From Phycicoccus avicenniae (GTDB taxonomy: Bacteria > Actinomycetota > Actinomycetes > Actinomycetales > Dermatophilaceae): 64,000 nucleotides of DNA. Both the position numbers and the translations under genes were made by a program. The notes below the pieces were generated by a model. The model was not told where the DNA came from. It did not search any database and saw only the letters and a list, made by a program, of their open reading frames with translations. Numbering within the stretch: position 1 is the stretch's first letter; each line of letters starts with the position of its first letter. The stretch covers positions 124,001 to 188,000 of the forward strand of contig NZ_JAGSNF010000004.1 of the NCBI RefSeq assembly GCF_018139485.1, written 5' to 3'. Shown one piece after another: positions 24,642 through 33,970 of the stretch.

Positions 24642-27034
24642 CAGCCGGTGACGACGACCTCGTCGAGCCAGGCGCGTCGGTCACCCTCGGAGTCCGGGTA
24701 GAGCCCGGTGTACCAGACGATGACGTACTGGCCGCTCACGTCGTCGGGCACCTCGAAGGACACCTCGCCGTCGACCTCGGTCTGCTCCTCACCGACCTGG
24801 GTGGCTCCCTCGAGGTCGGGGTCGGCCGCGACGTACACCTCGACGTCGACCGGCTGGGGGATCGTGAGGCGGACCTCCTGCGGCTTGCGGTTGGGCCCGA
24901 GGTCGACGATGAGGCCGAGCCCGTCCTTGAGGCCGCCGAAGTTCTCGGCCCGGTAGTTCTCGGAGTACCAGCCGTCGGAGGTGTCGCCGTCGTACGTGCT
25001 GGCGGTGAGGTTGTTGTTCTCGGCGCCGTCGCCCTGCGGGTCGTAGGCCGTGACCTTGAGGATGGCGAGCGGCTCCGGGGCCGCCTCGCCACCGTCTCCC
25101 TCTCCCTCGCCGGAGGCGTCCTCGGACGGCTCACCGGTGGGGCTCTGGGAGGCGGACGGCGTCGGGTCCCCGACGCCGTCGAACCCGGCGAGGTCGGTGC
25201 GGGAACCGATCTGCCGGACGCCGTAGAAGCCGATGACGAGGGCGAGGACGAGGAACGCGGCGACGATGCCCAGCGCCAGCCGGGAGTCGTCGCGGCTCAG
25301 CCGCTCGGCGGGCACGAGCGGCGCGAGGTCCTCGTCGTCCTCGTAGGGGTCGTAGTCCGGGTCGTCCGGGCGTGCGGGCGCGGTGGCGGGGCGGCCGGTG
25401 GGCTCCCGGACGGTGTCGGGGGAGAGGTCGGAGACCCGGTCGACGGCGCGCTTCGCGGCGTGGCTGACCCGCGTGCCGACCGTCCCGAGGGCGGTGACGA
25501 GCGCGGTGCCGGCCGCCTCGGCGCGCTCGGAGGCGCCCGCGAGGGTCGCGCCGACCCCGGCCGACGCCGTCCCCCGGGCCAGGGCGTCGCCGGGCCCGTC
25601 GTCGTCACGGCGGGCGACGTCGCGCCCGCCGACGGGGACGAGCTCACGGGTCCCGGAGTCGTGCTCGTCGGGACTCCCGGAAGCGCCGTCCTGGTCGGAG
25701 CGGTCGTCCCCGGGCGCAGCGTCGCCGGGCGCGGTGGACCCGTCGGCGGAGGCGTCCACCGCGGGGTCGTTGCGTTCCGAATCGTCGTGTTCCGGGTCGT
25801 CGTGCTCGGGGTCCTGCTGGTCGGTGTCCTCGTCCCAGCCGGGACCGGAGGCGAGCCAGGCCGGTGGCTCGGGCCGCTCGGCGTCGTCCGGGCCGGCCTC
25901 GTGCGTGGGGGCGTCCGCCCGCGGGTCGCCGGCCGAGGCGGGACGGTAGGGCTCCTCGTCCTGGGGGGTCGCACCCGACGGCTCGGCCGGGGAGAACGCC
26001 GGCGAGGGGTCCGCGTCGGACCCACGACCGGACCGGCCCCGGTCCGTGGTGGCAGCAGAGCCCGCGGCAGCAGCAGCGCCACCAACAGCACCGGCAGCCG
26101 CGGCACCTGCCGCACCTCCGGCGGCGCCCGCGGCGCCCGCGGCGCCACCACCTGCGCCGGCAGCCCGGGCCCCACGGGCGGACGAGCCGTCACGGACGGG
26201 TCCGTCCGGACCCACCGGCTCGGCGGTCGGCCCGGGCGGCGCGGCGCGCTGCGGGACGACCGGCTTGCCGACGACCTGGCGGGACGGCCACGGCGCGACC
26301 TGACGGGCGTAGTCACCCGGGCTCGTCGGTCCCTGGTCGTCGTTGAGGGTGAGGCGGCAGATCGCGTCGAGGTCGCGCGGGACGCCCGATCCGATCTCGG
26401 ACGGCGACGCGACGCCACCGGGCACCCGCGGGGCGGGGCCGAGCCCGGACCCGCCCGCACCGAGCGGCCACAGGCCGGTGAGCCCGGCGTAGGCGAGGGC
26501 CACGACGCCCACGGCGTCCCGTCGGGAGGCCTCGTCGGGGTCGAGCCCGTCCTCGCCCGCGCGCACGCCGGCGACCTCGAGGCCACGGAGGCGGATCTCG
26601 CCGTCGGGGGTGCGCAGCACGTCCGAGGGGGTGAGGTCGAGGTGGTGCATGCCCCGCCGCCGGGCGGAGTCGAGCGCGGTCGCGACCTCGCCGGTGATGC
26701 GGCGGACCTCGTCGCCGGGGACCCCGCCGGTCTCGACGAGCTCGGTGAGGGTGCGGGCCTCGCCGAGCTCCTCCTCGACGACGTAGGCGACGTCGTCGTC
26801 GCGACCGACGTCGAGGATGCGGACGAGGACCGGGTGGCCGACCGAGGCGGCACGGCGGGCGGCGTCGAGGAAGGAGTCGGCGCGGTGGTCGTCGGTGCCG
26901 ATCGCCAGGAGCGAGACCGAGCGGCCGAGGGTGGAGTCGTCCGCGCTCCACCGTTCGACGCCGTGGTCGTCGGTGAGGCGGCGGCGCACGGCGTACCGTC
27001 CGCCGAGGACGGTGCCGGGTCCCACACCCTTCAC
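24641..27034 (-). CDS. Transmembrane protein-kinase-like (pseudokinase) protein downstream of murJ
   Basis: 797 residues. The N-terminal 265 follow a kinase fold: GTVLGGRYAVRRRLTDDHGVERWSADD at the P-loop and GMHHLDLTPSDVLRTPDGEIRLRG at the catalytic loop. The HRD Asp is not in an HRD context and DFG is replaced by LRG, so catalysis is unlikely. Then comes a long Ala/Gly- then Asp/Pro-rich segment (about 285-560), a TM (LALGIVAAFLVLALVIGFYGV, about 590-610), and an extracellular beta-rich domain resembling a discoidin/F5-8 jelly roll. In M. tuberculosis the equivalent pseudokinase is fused to MviN; here it is separate. GGAAGGAG precedes the GTG start. Confidence 0.8.
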   Translation of the reverse strand: MKGVGPGTVLGGRYAVRRRLTDDHGVERWSADDSTLGRSVSLLAIGTDDHRADSFLDAARRAASVGHPVLVRILDVGRDDDVAYVVEEELGEARTLTELVETGGVPGDEVRRITGEVATALDSARRRGMHHLDLTPSDVLRTPDGEIRLRGLEVAGVRAGEDGLDPDEASRRDAVGVVALAYAGLTGLWPLGAGGSGLGPAPRVPGGVASPSEIGSGVPRDLDAICRLTLNDDQGPTSPGDYARQVAPWPSRQVVGKPVVPQRAAPPGPTAEPVGPDGPVRDGSSARGARAAGAGGGAAGAAGAAGGAAGAAAAGAVGGAAAAAGSAATTDRGRSGRGSDADPSPAFSPAEPSGATPQDEEPYRPASAGDPRADAPTHEAGPDDAERPEPPAWLASGPGWDEDTDQQDPEHDDPEHDDSERNDPAVDASADGSTAPGDAAPGDDRSDQDGASGSPDEHDSGTRELVPVGGRDVARRDDDGPGDALARGTASAGVGATLAGASERAEAAGTALVTALGTVGTRVSHAAKRAVDRVSDLSPDTVREPTGRPATAPARPDDPDYDPYEDDEDLAPLVPAERLSRDDSRLALGIVAAFLVLALVIGFYGVRQIGSRTDLAGFDGVGDPTPSASQSPTGEPSEDASGEGEGDGGEAAPEPLAILKVTAYDPQGDGAENNNLTASTYDGDTSDGWYSENYRAENFGGLKDGLGLIVDLGPNRKPQEVRLTIPQPVDVEVYVAADPDLEGATQVGEEQTEVDGEVSFEVPDDVSGQYVIVWYTGLYPDSEGDRRAWLDEVVVTG

Positions 27035-27130
27035 CGCGGCTCCTTCCGGTCGAGGTCGCGGGCTCCCGGGCACGAGGACGCCCGGGACGTCCCATCGTAG
27101 ACCGGGCGGGAGGGCCCCGCCCTCCGCGGC

Positions 27131-28780
27131 TCAGCCGCGTCGGGCCAGGTGCAGGCGACGTGCCACGGGGCGCACGAACTCGCCCACCTCGCGGACGCCG
27201 AGCAGGTGGGCGGCCGTCCACGTGACCGCGAGCTGGAGCACCCCGGCGGCGCCGAGGAGCAGCCCGCCGCCGAGGAGCGCCGACCACCCGCGGTCGGCGA
27301 CGAGGACCGGGAAGAGGGCGTGGACGGCGAGCCCGATGAGGACCGCGCCGACGACCGCCGGCACCCCGACCCGCACGTAGACCGACGCCGCCCCGCGAAG
27401 CCCGAGGTGGCCGTGCTGGCGCTGGAGGACGAGGAACCCGACGAGCGCCCCGACGGCGTAGGCCAGCGTCTGGCCGAAGGCGAGCACCGTCGCCGTCCGG
27501 GTCGGCGGGAGGGTGGCCGCGACGAGCGCGACGACCGTCGAGGTCCCGGTGACGACGCACTGCGTCCGGAAGGACCAGAAGGTCTGTTGCTGGGCGTAGA
27601 AGACGCGGTCGTTGAGGTAGAGCCAGCCGAGCGGGACGACCCCGCCGAAGAGCCCGACGAGGACCGTCGCGACGGCCCGGGTCTGGTCGAGGGAGTTGTC
27701 GAAGAAGAACGTCGCGGTGACGACGGGGACCGTCGCGAGGACGAGCGCGACGACGGGCAGGAGGATGACCGACGGCAGCCGCAGCCCCTGGCGGTGGTAG
27801 CGGACGACGGTCGCGTGGTCGCCGTCGCTCGCCGCCTGGGACAGCCGGGTGTAGAGCGCCGTGACGAGCGAGACGGTGACGAGGCCGTGCGGCAGCATCG
27901 TCATGAGCAGGGCCGGCGCGAAGGACGCCATGCCGGCGGTCGTGACCCCCGCCTCGGCGCCGAGGTCGGAGGCCCGGGTCAGCACCCGGTTCGTCACGAC
28001 GAAGCCGAGCTGGATGACGACGACCGACCCGAAGCTCCACCGCGCGACCTTCGAGACCTCGCCGAAGCCGTGACCCCGCAGGCCCCACCGGGGGCGGTAC
28101 CGGAAGCCCATCCGGCGCAGCGGGACGACGAGGGCGACGGCCTGGACCGCGATCGAGAGGGTCGCCGTCCCCGCGAGGATCGCGATCATCTCGGGGGTCC
28201 ACGCCCCGGGGTCGGCCTGGAGCGGCAGGCCCGCCTCGCGGAACCACAGCAGACCGGCGAGCGCGATGACGTTGGCGAGCGCGGGCGCCCACGTGAAGGC
28301 GGCGAACCGGCCGTGGGCGTTGAGCACCTGGCCGAAGATCGTGAAGAGGCCGTAGAAGAGGACCTGGGGGATGCAGACGAACGCGAAGATCGTCGCGAGC
28401 CGGGTCGCGACGGCGTCGTCGGTGTCGAAGTAGACCCGGACCCACACGGGTGCGAGGACGGTGAGGACGACCGTCGCGACGACGAACAGGGCGATGGCGA
28501 CGGTGATGAGCCGGTTGACGAAGTCCTCGCCGCCGTCCGGCCGGGCGCGGGCCCGGACGATCTGGGGGACGAGGACGGCGTTGAGGGTGCCGCCGGCGAG
28601 GAGGAGGTAGAAGGAGTTCGGCAGGGTGTTCGCGACGGTGAACGCGTCCGCGGCGAGCCCGGCCGTGCCGATGACCGAGCCGAGGAGGGCGGCCCGCAGC
28701 AGCCCGGCGACACGGCTGACGAGCGTCCCCGCCGCCATCACCGCCCCGGAGCGCCCGACGCTCTGGGCCGGCGCGCTCAC
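27131..28780 (-). CDS. murJ: Lipid II flippase MurJ (MviN)
   Basis: 549 residues with roughly 14 TM helices of the MOP superfamily; flips lipid II across the membrane. Motifs: AAGTLVSRVAGLLRAALLGSVIG, ADAFTVANTLPNSFYLLLAGGTLNAVLVPQIVRA, and TMLPHGLVTVSLVTALYTRLSQAA, all typical of MurJ, with the conserved Arg in TM1. The C-terminus ends shortly after the last TM (VARRLHLARRG) with no fused kinase. GTG start overlaps the NUDIX stop by four bases. The upstream neighbour usually found in actinobacteria (DUF6049) is missing. Confidence 0.95.
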   Translation of the reverse strand: MSAPAQSVGRSGAVMAAGTLVSRVAGLLRAALLGSVIGTAGLAADAFTVANTLPNSFYLLLAGGTLNAVLVPQIVRARARPDGGEDFVNRLITVAIALFVVATVVLTVLAPVWVRVYFDTDDAVATRLATIFAFVCIPQVLFYGLFTIFGQVLNAHGRFAAFTWAPALANVIALAGLLWFREAGLPLQADPGAWTPEMIAILAGTATLSIAVQAVALVVPLRRMGFRYRPRWGLRGHGFGEVSKVARWSFGSVVVIQLGFVVTNRVLTRASDLGAEAGVTTAGMASFAPALLMTMLPHGLVTVSLVTALYTRLSQAASDGDHATVVRYHRQGLRLPSVILLPVVALVLATVPVVTATFFFDNSLDQTRAVATVLVGLFGGVVPLGWLYLNDRVFYAQQQTFWSFRTQCVVTGTSTVVALVAATLPPTRTATVLAFGQTLAYAVGALVGFLVLQRQHGHLGLRGAASVYVRVGVPAVVGAVLIGLAVHALFPVLVADRGWSALLGGGLLLGAAGVLQLAVTWTAAHLLGVREVGEFVRPVARRLHLARRG

Positions 28781-29268
28781 CCGGCGTCCCCGGCGAGACG
28801 CTGCCAGGCGAGCCGGGCGATGCGGCGCTCGTTGGGGAAGGTGAGGTGTCGGTGGGCCTCGTCGAGCGCGAACCAGGCGACGTCGATGGCCTCGTGGTCG
28901 GGGTCCTTCTCGATCGTCAGGTACCCGCCGGTGGCTTCCAGGAGGTAGTGGTGCACGTACTTGTGGATCCTCCGGTCGCCCGCGGCGAACCAGTAGTCGA
29001 TGGTCCCGAGCTCGATGAGGACCCGGCCCTCGATGCCGGTCTCCTCGGCGACCTCGCGGGCCGCGGTCTCGGGGAGGGTCTCGTCGCCCTCGATGTGCCC
29101 CTTCGGCAGGCACCACTCAACGCGTCCGGCCCGGTTGCGCCGGGCGATGACGGCGATCCGGGCCCGGCCCTCGTGGACGTCGACGACGACGCCGCCGGCG
29201 CTGCGCTCCTCCACGGCCGGGAGCCGCCGGGCGGGGGCCCCGGTCGGATCGGCTGCGGCGTGGCTCAT
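28777..29268 (-). CDS. NUDIX hydrolase (MutT4-like)
   Basis: 163 residues. A complete Nudix box runs from G57 (GHIEGDETLPETAAREV) to AEETGI at 79, with all metal-binding Glu. It hydrolyses nucleoside diphosphates linked to another moiety; substrate not predictable. It sits between cca (divergent) and murJ, the position of mutT4 (Rv3908) in mycobacteria. Start ATG at 29268; its stop overlaps murJ's start (GTGA). Confidence 0.92.
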   Translation of the reverse strand: MSHAAADPTGAPARRLPAVEERSAGGVVVDVHEGRARIAVIARRNRAGRVEWCLPKGHIEGDETLPETAAREVAEETGIEGRVLIELGTIDYWFAAGDRRIHKYVHHYLLEATGGYLTIEKDPDHEAIDVAWFALDEAHRHLTFPNERRIARLAWQRLAGDAG

Positions 29269-29369
29269 CTCGACACTGTAACGACCGGGGTCGCCGGGAC
29301 CGGTCCCTCCGGAGGGGCCGGCACCGGACCGTCCCGGGGTGCTCGCCCGCGCCCCTAGGCTTGTCCCTC

Positions 29370-30839
29370 GTGTCGACCGCTCCGCCTCCGGCCGCGCTGC
29401 TGCGCCAGGCCGTCGCCCAGCTCGCCCCCGTCCTGACCGTGCTCACCGACCTCGGCGAGCGCTTCGCGGCGGACGGGCACGACCTCGCGCTCGTCGGCGG
29501 TCCGGTGCGCGACGCCTTCCTCGGCCGGACCTCGAACGACCTCGACCTCACGACGTCCGCGCGCCCCGACGACATCGAGCCGATCCTCCAGGACTGGGGC
29601 AACGCGACGTGGGACATGGGCCGGCAGTTCGGCACCATCGGCGCCCGGCGCGGCGGGACCGTCGTCGAGGTGACGACCTACCGGGCCGACGCCTACGACG
29701 GGACGACCCGCAAGCCGGTCGTCGCCTTCGGTGACTCGCTCGAGGAGGACCTGGTCCGCCGGGACTTCGCCGTCAACGCGATGGCCCTGCGGGTCCCGGA
29801 CCTCGCCTTCGTCGACCCGCACGGGGGGCTCGCCGACCTCGAGCAGCGCGTCCTGCGCACCCCGTCCTCGCCCGAGGTCTCCTTCGGCGACGACCCGCTG
29901 CGGATGATGCGGGCGGCCCGGTTCGTCGCCCAGCTGGGGTTCGTGCCGGCGCCCGAGGTGCTCGGGGCGATGACGGAGATGGCGGGCTCCATCGACATCG
30001 TCTCGGCCGAGCGGGTCCGCGACGAGCTGTCCAAGCTGCTCCTCGGCGACCACCCCCGGGCCGGCCTCGAGCTGCTCGTCGCCTCCGGCCTCGCCGATCG
30101 CGTCCTGCCCGAGCTCCCGGCGCTCCGGCTCGAGATCGACGAGCACCACCGGCACAAGGACGTCTACGACCACTCGATGATCGTCCTCGAGCAGGCGATC
30201 GACCTCGAGGGTCCGGCCGACGGCCCGCCGGAGTCGGTGCCGGGACCGGACCTCGTCCTGCGGCTCGCCGCCATCCTCCACGACGTCGGCAAGCCGGCGA
30301 CCCGGCGCTTCGAGGACGGCGGCGGGGTGTCCTTCCACCACCACGAGGTCGTCGGGGCCAAGCTCGCGGCGAAGCGGATGAAGGCGCTGCGCTTCGACAA
30401 GGAGACGACGAAGCGGGTGGCCCGGCTCGTCGAGCTGCACCTGCGCTTCCACGGCTACGGCGACGGGCAGTGGACCGACTCGGCCGTGCGCCGCTACGTC
30501 ACCGACGCCGGGGACCTCCTGCCCCGCCTGCACCGGCTGACCCGGGCCGACTGCACGACCCGGAACGTGCGCAAGGCGCGCCGGCTCGCCGCGGCGTACG
30601 AGGACCTCGAGGTCCGGATCGACCGCCTGCTCGCCGAGGAGGAGCTCAAGGCCGTCCGCCCGGAGCTCGACGGGAACGAGATCGCCGAGGCCCTCGGCAT
30701 CCGCCCGGGTCCGGTGCTCGGCCGCGCGTACAAGCACCTGCTCGCCGTCCGACTCGACGAGGGCCCTCTCGGCAAGGACGCCGCGCGCGAGCGACTCCTC
30801 GCCTGGTGGTCGCAGCAGCCCGAGTCCCGCGACGGCTGA
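29370..30839 (+). CDS. pcnA: CCA tRNA nucleotidyltransferase
   Basis: 489 residues; adds or repairs the 3' CCA of tRNA. Class II head motifs: LALVGGPVRDAFLGRTSNDLD (about 45), the RRDFAVNAMAL segment, the ATP-recognition region SFGDDPLRMMRAARFVAQL. A C-terminal HD domain follows (LAAILHDVGKP near 302, HHHEVVGAKLA, LVELHLRF). GTG at 29370 follows a -10-like TAGGCT (29355-29360) without a ribosome site; a TTG at 29361 is a less likely alternative. Confidence 0.94.
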   Translation: MSTAPPPAALLRQAVAQLAPVLTVLTDLGERFAADGHDLALVGGPVRDAFLGRTSNDLDLTTSARPDDIEPILQDWGNATWDMGRQFGTIGARRGGTVVEVTTYRADAYDGTTRKPVVAFGDSLEEDLVRRDFAVNAMALRVPDLAFVDPHGGLADLEQRVLRTPSSPEVSFGDDPLRMMRAARFVAQLGFVPAPEVLGAMTEMAGSIDIVSAERVRDELSKLLLGDHPRAGLELLVASGLADRVLPELPALRLEIDEHHRHKDVYDHSMIVLEQAIDLEGPADGPPESVPGPDLVLRLAAILHDVGKPATRRFEDGGGVSFHHHEVVGAKLAAKRMKALRFDKETTKRVARLVELHLRFHGYGDGQWTDSAVRRYVTDAGDLLPRLHRLTRADCTTRNVRKARRLAAAYEDLEVRIDRLLAEEELKAVRPELDGNEIAEALGIRPGPVLGRAYKHLLAVRLDEGPLGKDAARERLLAWWSQQPESRDG

Positions 30840-30910
30840 CCCGGGCGCCGGTCGCCCGGGCCTCCGACACCGGCGTGTCGCGCACGGAACCGCGACGCGC
30901 CGACGTTCGT

Positions 30911-30916
30911 TAGTCT
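30911..30916 (+). promoter_or_regulatory. -10 box, leaderless promoter of the glycan operon
   Basis: TAGTCT ends seven bases before the GTG at 30924, with no Shine-Dalgarno between; it probably drives the operon that runs to 40.7 kb. Confidence 0.6.
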
Positions 30917-30923
30917 GTCCCGC

Positions 30924-32930
30924 GTGTCCGAGGAGCAGCCGAGGACGGACCGCCCGGTCGCGGTAGGGGGACAGGGGCACGCCGTCGCCCAGCCCAGCCG
31001 TCGGCCGGCAATCGCGTCGGCCCGCCGCTGGCCGACGAGCGCGCTCTGCCTCCTCGACGCCGCCGTCCTCGTCGTCGTCATCGTCGTCCTCGCCCTCGCG
31101 CGCTACGACCTCGAGACGGCCGAGATCAACCGGCAGGGCCTGGGCACCGCCCTCGGGCTCGCCGTCGCGGTGCACGTCGTCACCTACCTCCTGCTCGTCG
31201 CCCGCCGCACCCGGTGGGGCAGCCAGGACGAGGTCGTCGGGCTCGGCGTGGTCACCGCCTTCCTCGTCGCCTCCCTCACCGCGGTGTCGGTCTCGACGAC
31301 GCCCGCCCTGCTGCCCGCGACCGTGGCGCTCGCCGCGCCGCTCTGCGCCTTCTCGGGATGGCTCGCCCTGCGCTACCTCGCCCGGCAGTACCACCGCAGC
31401 CGTCGGCGCCGGGGCCGCTCGGACGCACGCCGCGCGATCGTCGTCGGCGCCGGCTGGGGCGGCCAGCGCGCCGTCGCGATGATGCTCGACGACTCCGCCA
31501 GCACCCTCATGCCGGTCGCCATCGTCGACGACGACCGCCGCAAGCAGAGCCACTCCGTGAGCGGGGTCCGGGTGCAGGGCCTCGTGCGCGACCTGCCCCG
31601 GATCGCGGCCCGCACCGAGGCCGAGGTCGTCCTCCTCGCCGTCCCCAGCGCCCCGCCCGGGTTCGTCGAGCAGGTCGTCGACCTCGCCGAGGTCGCCGAG
31701 TGCGAGCTGCTCGTCCTGCCCTCCTTCGACGAGATCGTCGGCGCCCGCGACGAGGAGCGTCGTGAGCCGGGCTCCGACCTCGACCCCCGGCCCACCTCCC
31801 GGATCGAGCTCTCGGCCCGCCAGCCGTTCCGCTCCGTCAACCTCGAGGACCTCCTCGGACGGGGCGCGGTCCACATCGACGAGGCCGGCATCGAGGGGTA
31901 CCTGCGCGACCAAGTCGTCCTCGTCACCGGTGCCGGCGGCTCCATCGGCTCCCAGCTGTGCCGCGAGATCGCCGCCTTCGCGCCGGCGCGGCTCGTCGTC
32001 ACCGACCGGGACGACAGCCTCCTCCACGCGACCCAGCTCTCGCTCGACGGGCGCGGGCTGCTCGACTCCGAGGACCTCGTCCTCGGCGACCTGCGCGACC
32101 GGTCCTTCGTCCGCGCCCTCGTGCGGCGGTACCGGCCGGACGTCGTCTTCCACGCGGCGGCCGTCAAGCACCTCACCCTCGCCGAGCGCTTCCCCGGCGA
32201 GGCCTTCCTCACGAACGTCGCCGCCACCTCGGACCTGCTCACCGAGTGCGTCGACGGCGGCGTCGAGCGGTTCGTCAACATCTCCACCGACAAGGCGGCC
32301 GACCCGCGCAGCGTCCTCGGCTACAGCAAGCGGATCACCGAGCGGCTCACCGCGACGCTGGGCACCGCGGCGGCGCCCGGGACGCGATACATCTCGGTCC
32401 GCTTCGGCAACGTCCTCGGCTCGCGCGGCTCCGCGCTCGCGACCTTCGCCACCCAGCTCTCGGCCGGGCTCCCGCTCACCATCACCTCGCCCGAGATGAC
32501 CCGCTACTTCATGACGGTCCACGAGGCGACCCAGCTGGTGCTCCAGGCGGGGGTGCACGGACGGACCGGCGAAGGGCTCATCCTCGACATGGGCACGCCG
32601 CACAACATCGAGGACCTCGCCCGGCGCTTCGCGGCGCTCCAGGGCTACCCCGAGCCGACGATCCGCTACACGGGCGTGCGGCCGGGGGAGAAGCTCGAGG
32701 AGCGTGTGCTCGCCGAGTCCGAGCCCGACGAGCGGCCCTACCACCCGCTCGTCAGCCACGTCACGGTCCCGGTCCTGCACCCCGGGTGCCTCGACGAGAT
32801 CGACCGCACCCGCGACGAGGTCCTCGCCGGGTCCGGGGAGGCGCTGGTGGCCTCGGTCCTGCCGTCGCTGGCGGCCTCGCCCGCGCCCGCGGTCCACCGC
32901 GACCGGACCGTGACCAGCGGTCGCCCGTGA
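30924..32930 (+). CDS. FlaA1/CapD-type membrane nucleotide-sugar 4,6-dehydratase/epimerase
   Basis: 668 residues. Four N-terminal TM helices (about 35-150), a CoA-binding-like Rossmann region (AIVVGAGWGGQRAVAMM), then the catalytic SDR domain. NAD loop VLVTGAGGSIGSQLCREIA (about 333), VFHAAAVKHL, FVNISTDKAADPRSVLGYSKR, FGNVLGSRGS. As in PglF/FlaA1 proteins, the normal SDR Tyr position (Leu of VLGYSK) is not Tyr. Expected to convert UDP-GlcNAc to the 4-keto-6-deoxy sugar as the first step of a modified HexNAc. First gene of the operon; its stop overlaps the next start (GTGA). Confidence 0.9.
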   Translation: MSEEQPRTDRPVAVGGQGHAVAQPSRRPAIASARRWPTSALCLLDAAVLVVVIVVLALARYDLETAEINRQGLGTALGLAVAVHVVTYLLLVARRTRWGSQDEVVGLGVVTAFLVASLTAVSVSTTPALLPATVALAAPLCAFSGWLALRYLARQYHRSRRRRGRSDARRAIVVGAGWGGQRAVAMMLDDSASTLMPVAIVDDDRRKQSHSVSGVRVQGLVRDLPRIAARTEAEVVLLAVPSAPPGFVEQVVDLAEVAECELLVLPSFDEIVGARDEERREPGSDLDPRPTSRIELSARQPFRSVNLEDLLGRGAVHIDEAGIEGYLRDQVVLVTGAGGSIGSQLCREIAAFAPARLVVTDRDDSLLHATQLSLDGRGLLDSEDLVLGDLRDRSFVRALVRRYRPDVVFHAAAVKHLTLAERFPGEAFLTNVAATSDLLTECVDGGVERFVNISTDKAADPRSVLGYSKRITERLTATLGTAAAPGTRYISVRFGNVLGSRGSALATFATQLSAGLPLTITSPEMTRYFMTVHEATQLVLQAGVHGRTGEGLILDMGTPHNIEDLARRFAALQGYPEPTIRYTGVRPGEKLEERVLAESEPDERPYHPLVSHVTVPVLHPGCLDEIDRTRDEVLAGSGEALVASVLPSLAASPAPAVHRDRTVTSGRP

Positions 32931-33970
32931 CGGGGGTGTTCCCGGGAGTCGTCGCGGTCGCCGTCTCGCTCGTCACCTCCGTCCTGCTCGTGCGGCTGCT
33001 GCTGCCCGTCCTCGTGCGCCGCGGGGTGCTCGACGTCCCGGTGTCCCGGTCGATGCACGCCGACCCCGTCCCCCGGGGCGGTGGGCTCGCCGTCGTCGGC
33101 GGGGCCCTGGCCGGGGTCGTCGCCGCCGTGCTCGTCGCGACGGTGACGGGGTCCCCGACGCCCGTCGCGGGGCTCGCCGCGCTGGTCCCGGTCGTCCTGC
33201 TCGCCGGTGTCGGCCTCGTCGACGACCTGCGCTCGCTCGGCACCGGGGTCCGGCTGCTCGCCCAGGTCGCCGTCGGGCTGGGGGTCGGTCTCGTCCTCGC
33301 GGCCGGCGTGCCGGCTGTCGCCTGGTCCTGGGTGCCGATCGTCGTCCTCGCGACGGTGCTCCTCGTCAACGTCACGAACTTCATGGACGGCGCGAACGGC
33401 GTCGTGAGCGGGCACGCCGTCGTCGCCGGCGGCTGGCTCGCCGTCGTCGCCGTCACGGCGGGCGTGCCCGGTGCCGCGGTCCTCACCCTCGCCGTCGCCG
33501 GAGCGGCCGCGGGGTTCCTGCCGGCGAACCTCCCCGTCGCACGGGTCTTCCTCGGTGACGTCGGCTCCTACGCCCTCGGGGCGACCTGGGCCGTCGTCGG
33601 CACCTGGCTCGTCGTCGAGGGCGCCCCCGTCGAGACGGTCCTCGCGCCCCTCGCGCTCCTCCTCGCCGACGCCGGGGTCACCCTGCTGCGCCGTCTCGCG
33701 GCGGGGGACCCGGTCACGGCCCCGCACCGGATGCACGTGTACCAGCGGCTCGTCCGGGGTGGCTGGTCGCACGCCCGGGTCGCCGCGCTCGTGGTGTCGG
33801 GGACCCTCCTGTGCTCGCTCGTCACCCTGCCGGGGGTGCTCGGCGCGGCCCCGGCGCTCCGGCTCGGGTCCGTCGCCCTCGTCCTCGTCGTGTGCGCCGC
33901 CTACCTCGCGCTCGTCGCGACCGTCGGTCCCGCGGCCCGCTGGGTCGCGGCGCGGGAGGCGAGCCGGTGA
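32927..33970 (+). CDS. WecA/TagO-like polyprenyl-phosphate sugar-1-phosphate transferase (MraY family)
   Basis: 347 residues, about ten TM helices. Family motifs: DVPVSRSMHADPVPRGGGLAVVGG, GLVDDLRSLG (the DD pair), LLVNVTNFMDGANGVV (Mg and polyprenyl site), ARVFLGDVGSYALG, and PHRMHVYQRLVRGGWSHARVA near the C-terminus with the His motif. It places the first HexNAc-1-P on undecaprenyl phosphate. The HRMHVYQRLV form resembles WbpL/WbcO-type enzymes. Overlaps both neighbours by four bases. Confidence 0.9.
   Translation: MTGVFPGVVAVAVSLVTSVLLVRLLLPVLVRRGVLDVPVSRSMHADPVPRGGGLAVVGGALAGVVAAVLVATVTGSPTPVAGLAALVPVVLLAGVGLVDDLRSLGTGVRLLAQVAVGLGVGLVLAAGVPAVAWSWVPIVVLATVLLVNVTNFMDGANGVVSGHAVVAGGWLAVVAVTAGVPGAAVLTLAVAGAAAGFLPANLPVARVFLGDVGSYALGATWAVVGTWLVVEGAPVETVLAPLALLLADAGVTLLRRLAAGDPVTAPHRMHVYQRLVRGGWSHARVAALVVSGTLLCSLVTLPGVLGAAPALRLGSVALVLVVCAAYLALVATVGPAARWVAAREASR

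Noticed and set aside
26046..26165. Ala/Gly-rich repetitive tract (GCAGC/GCACC runs) suggesting a tandem repeat element
   Set aside because: It is the in-frame Ala/Gly linker of the pseudokinase protein, read on the minus strand, not a DNA repeat family.
29355..32897. Very long open frame antisense to cca and the FlaA1-type gene
   Set aside because: Composition is Asp/Gly/Arg/Val with no domain; it mirrors the codon pattern of well-supported plus-strand genes, a common high-GC artefact.
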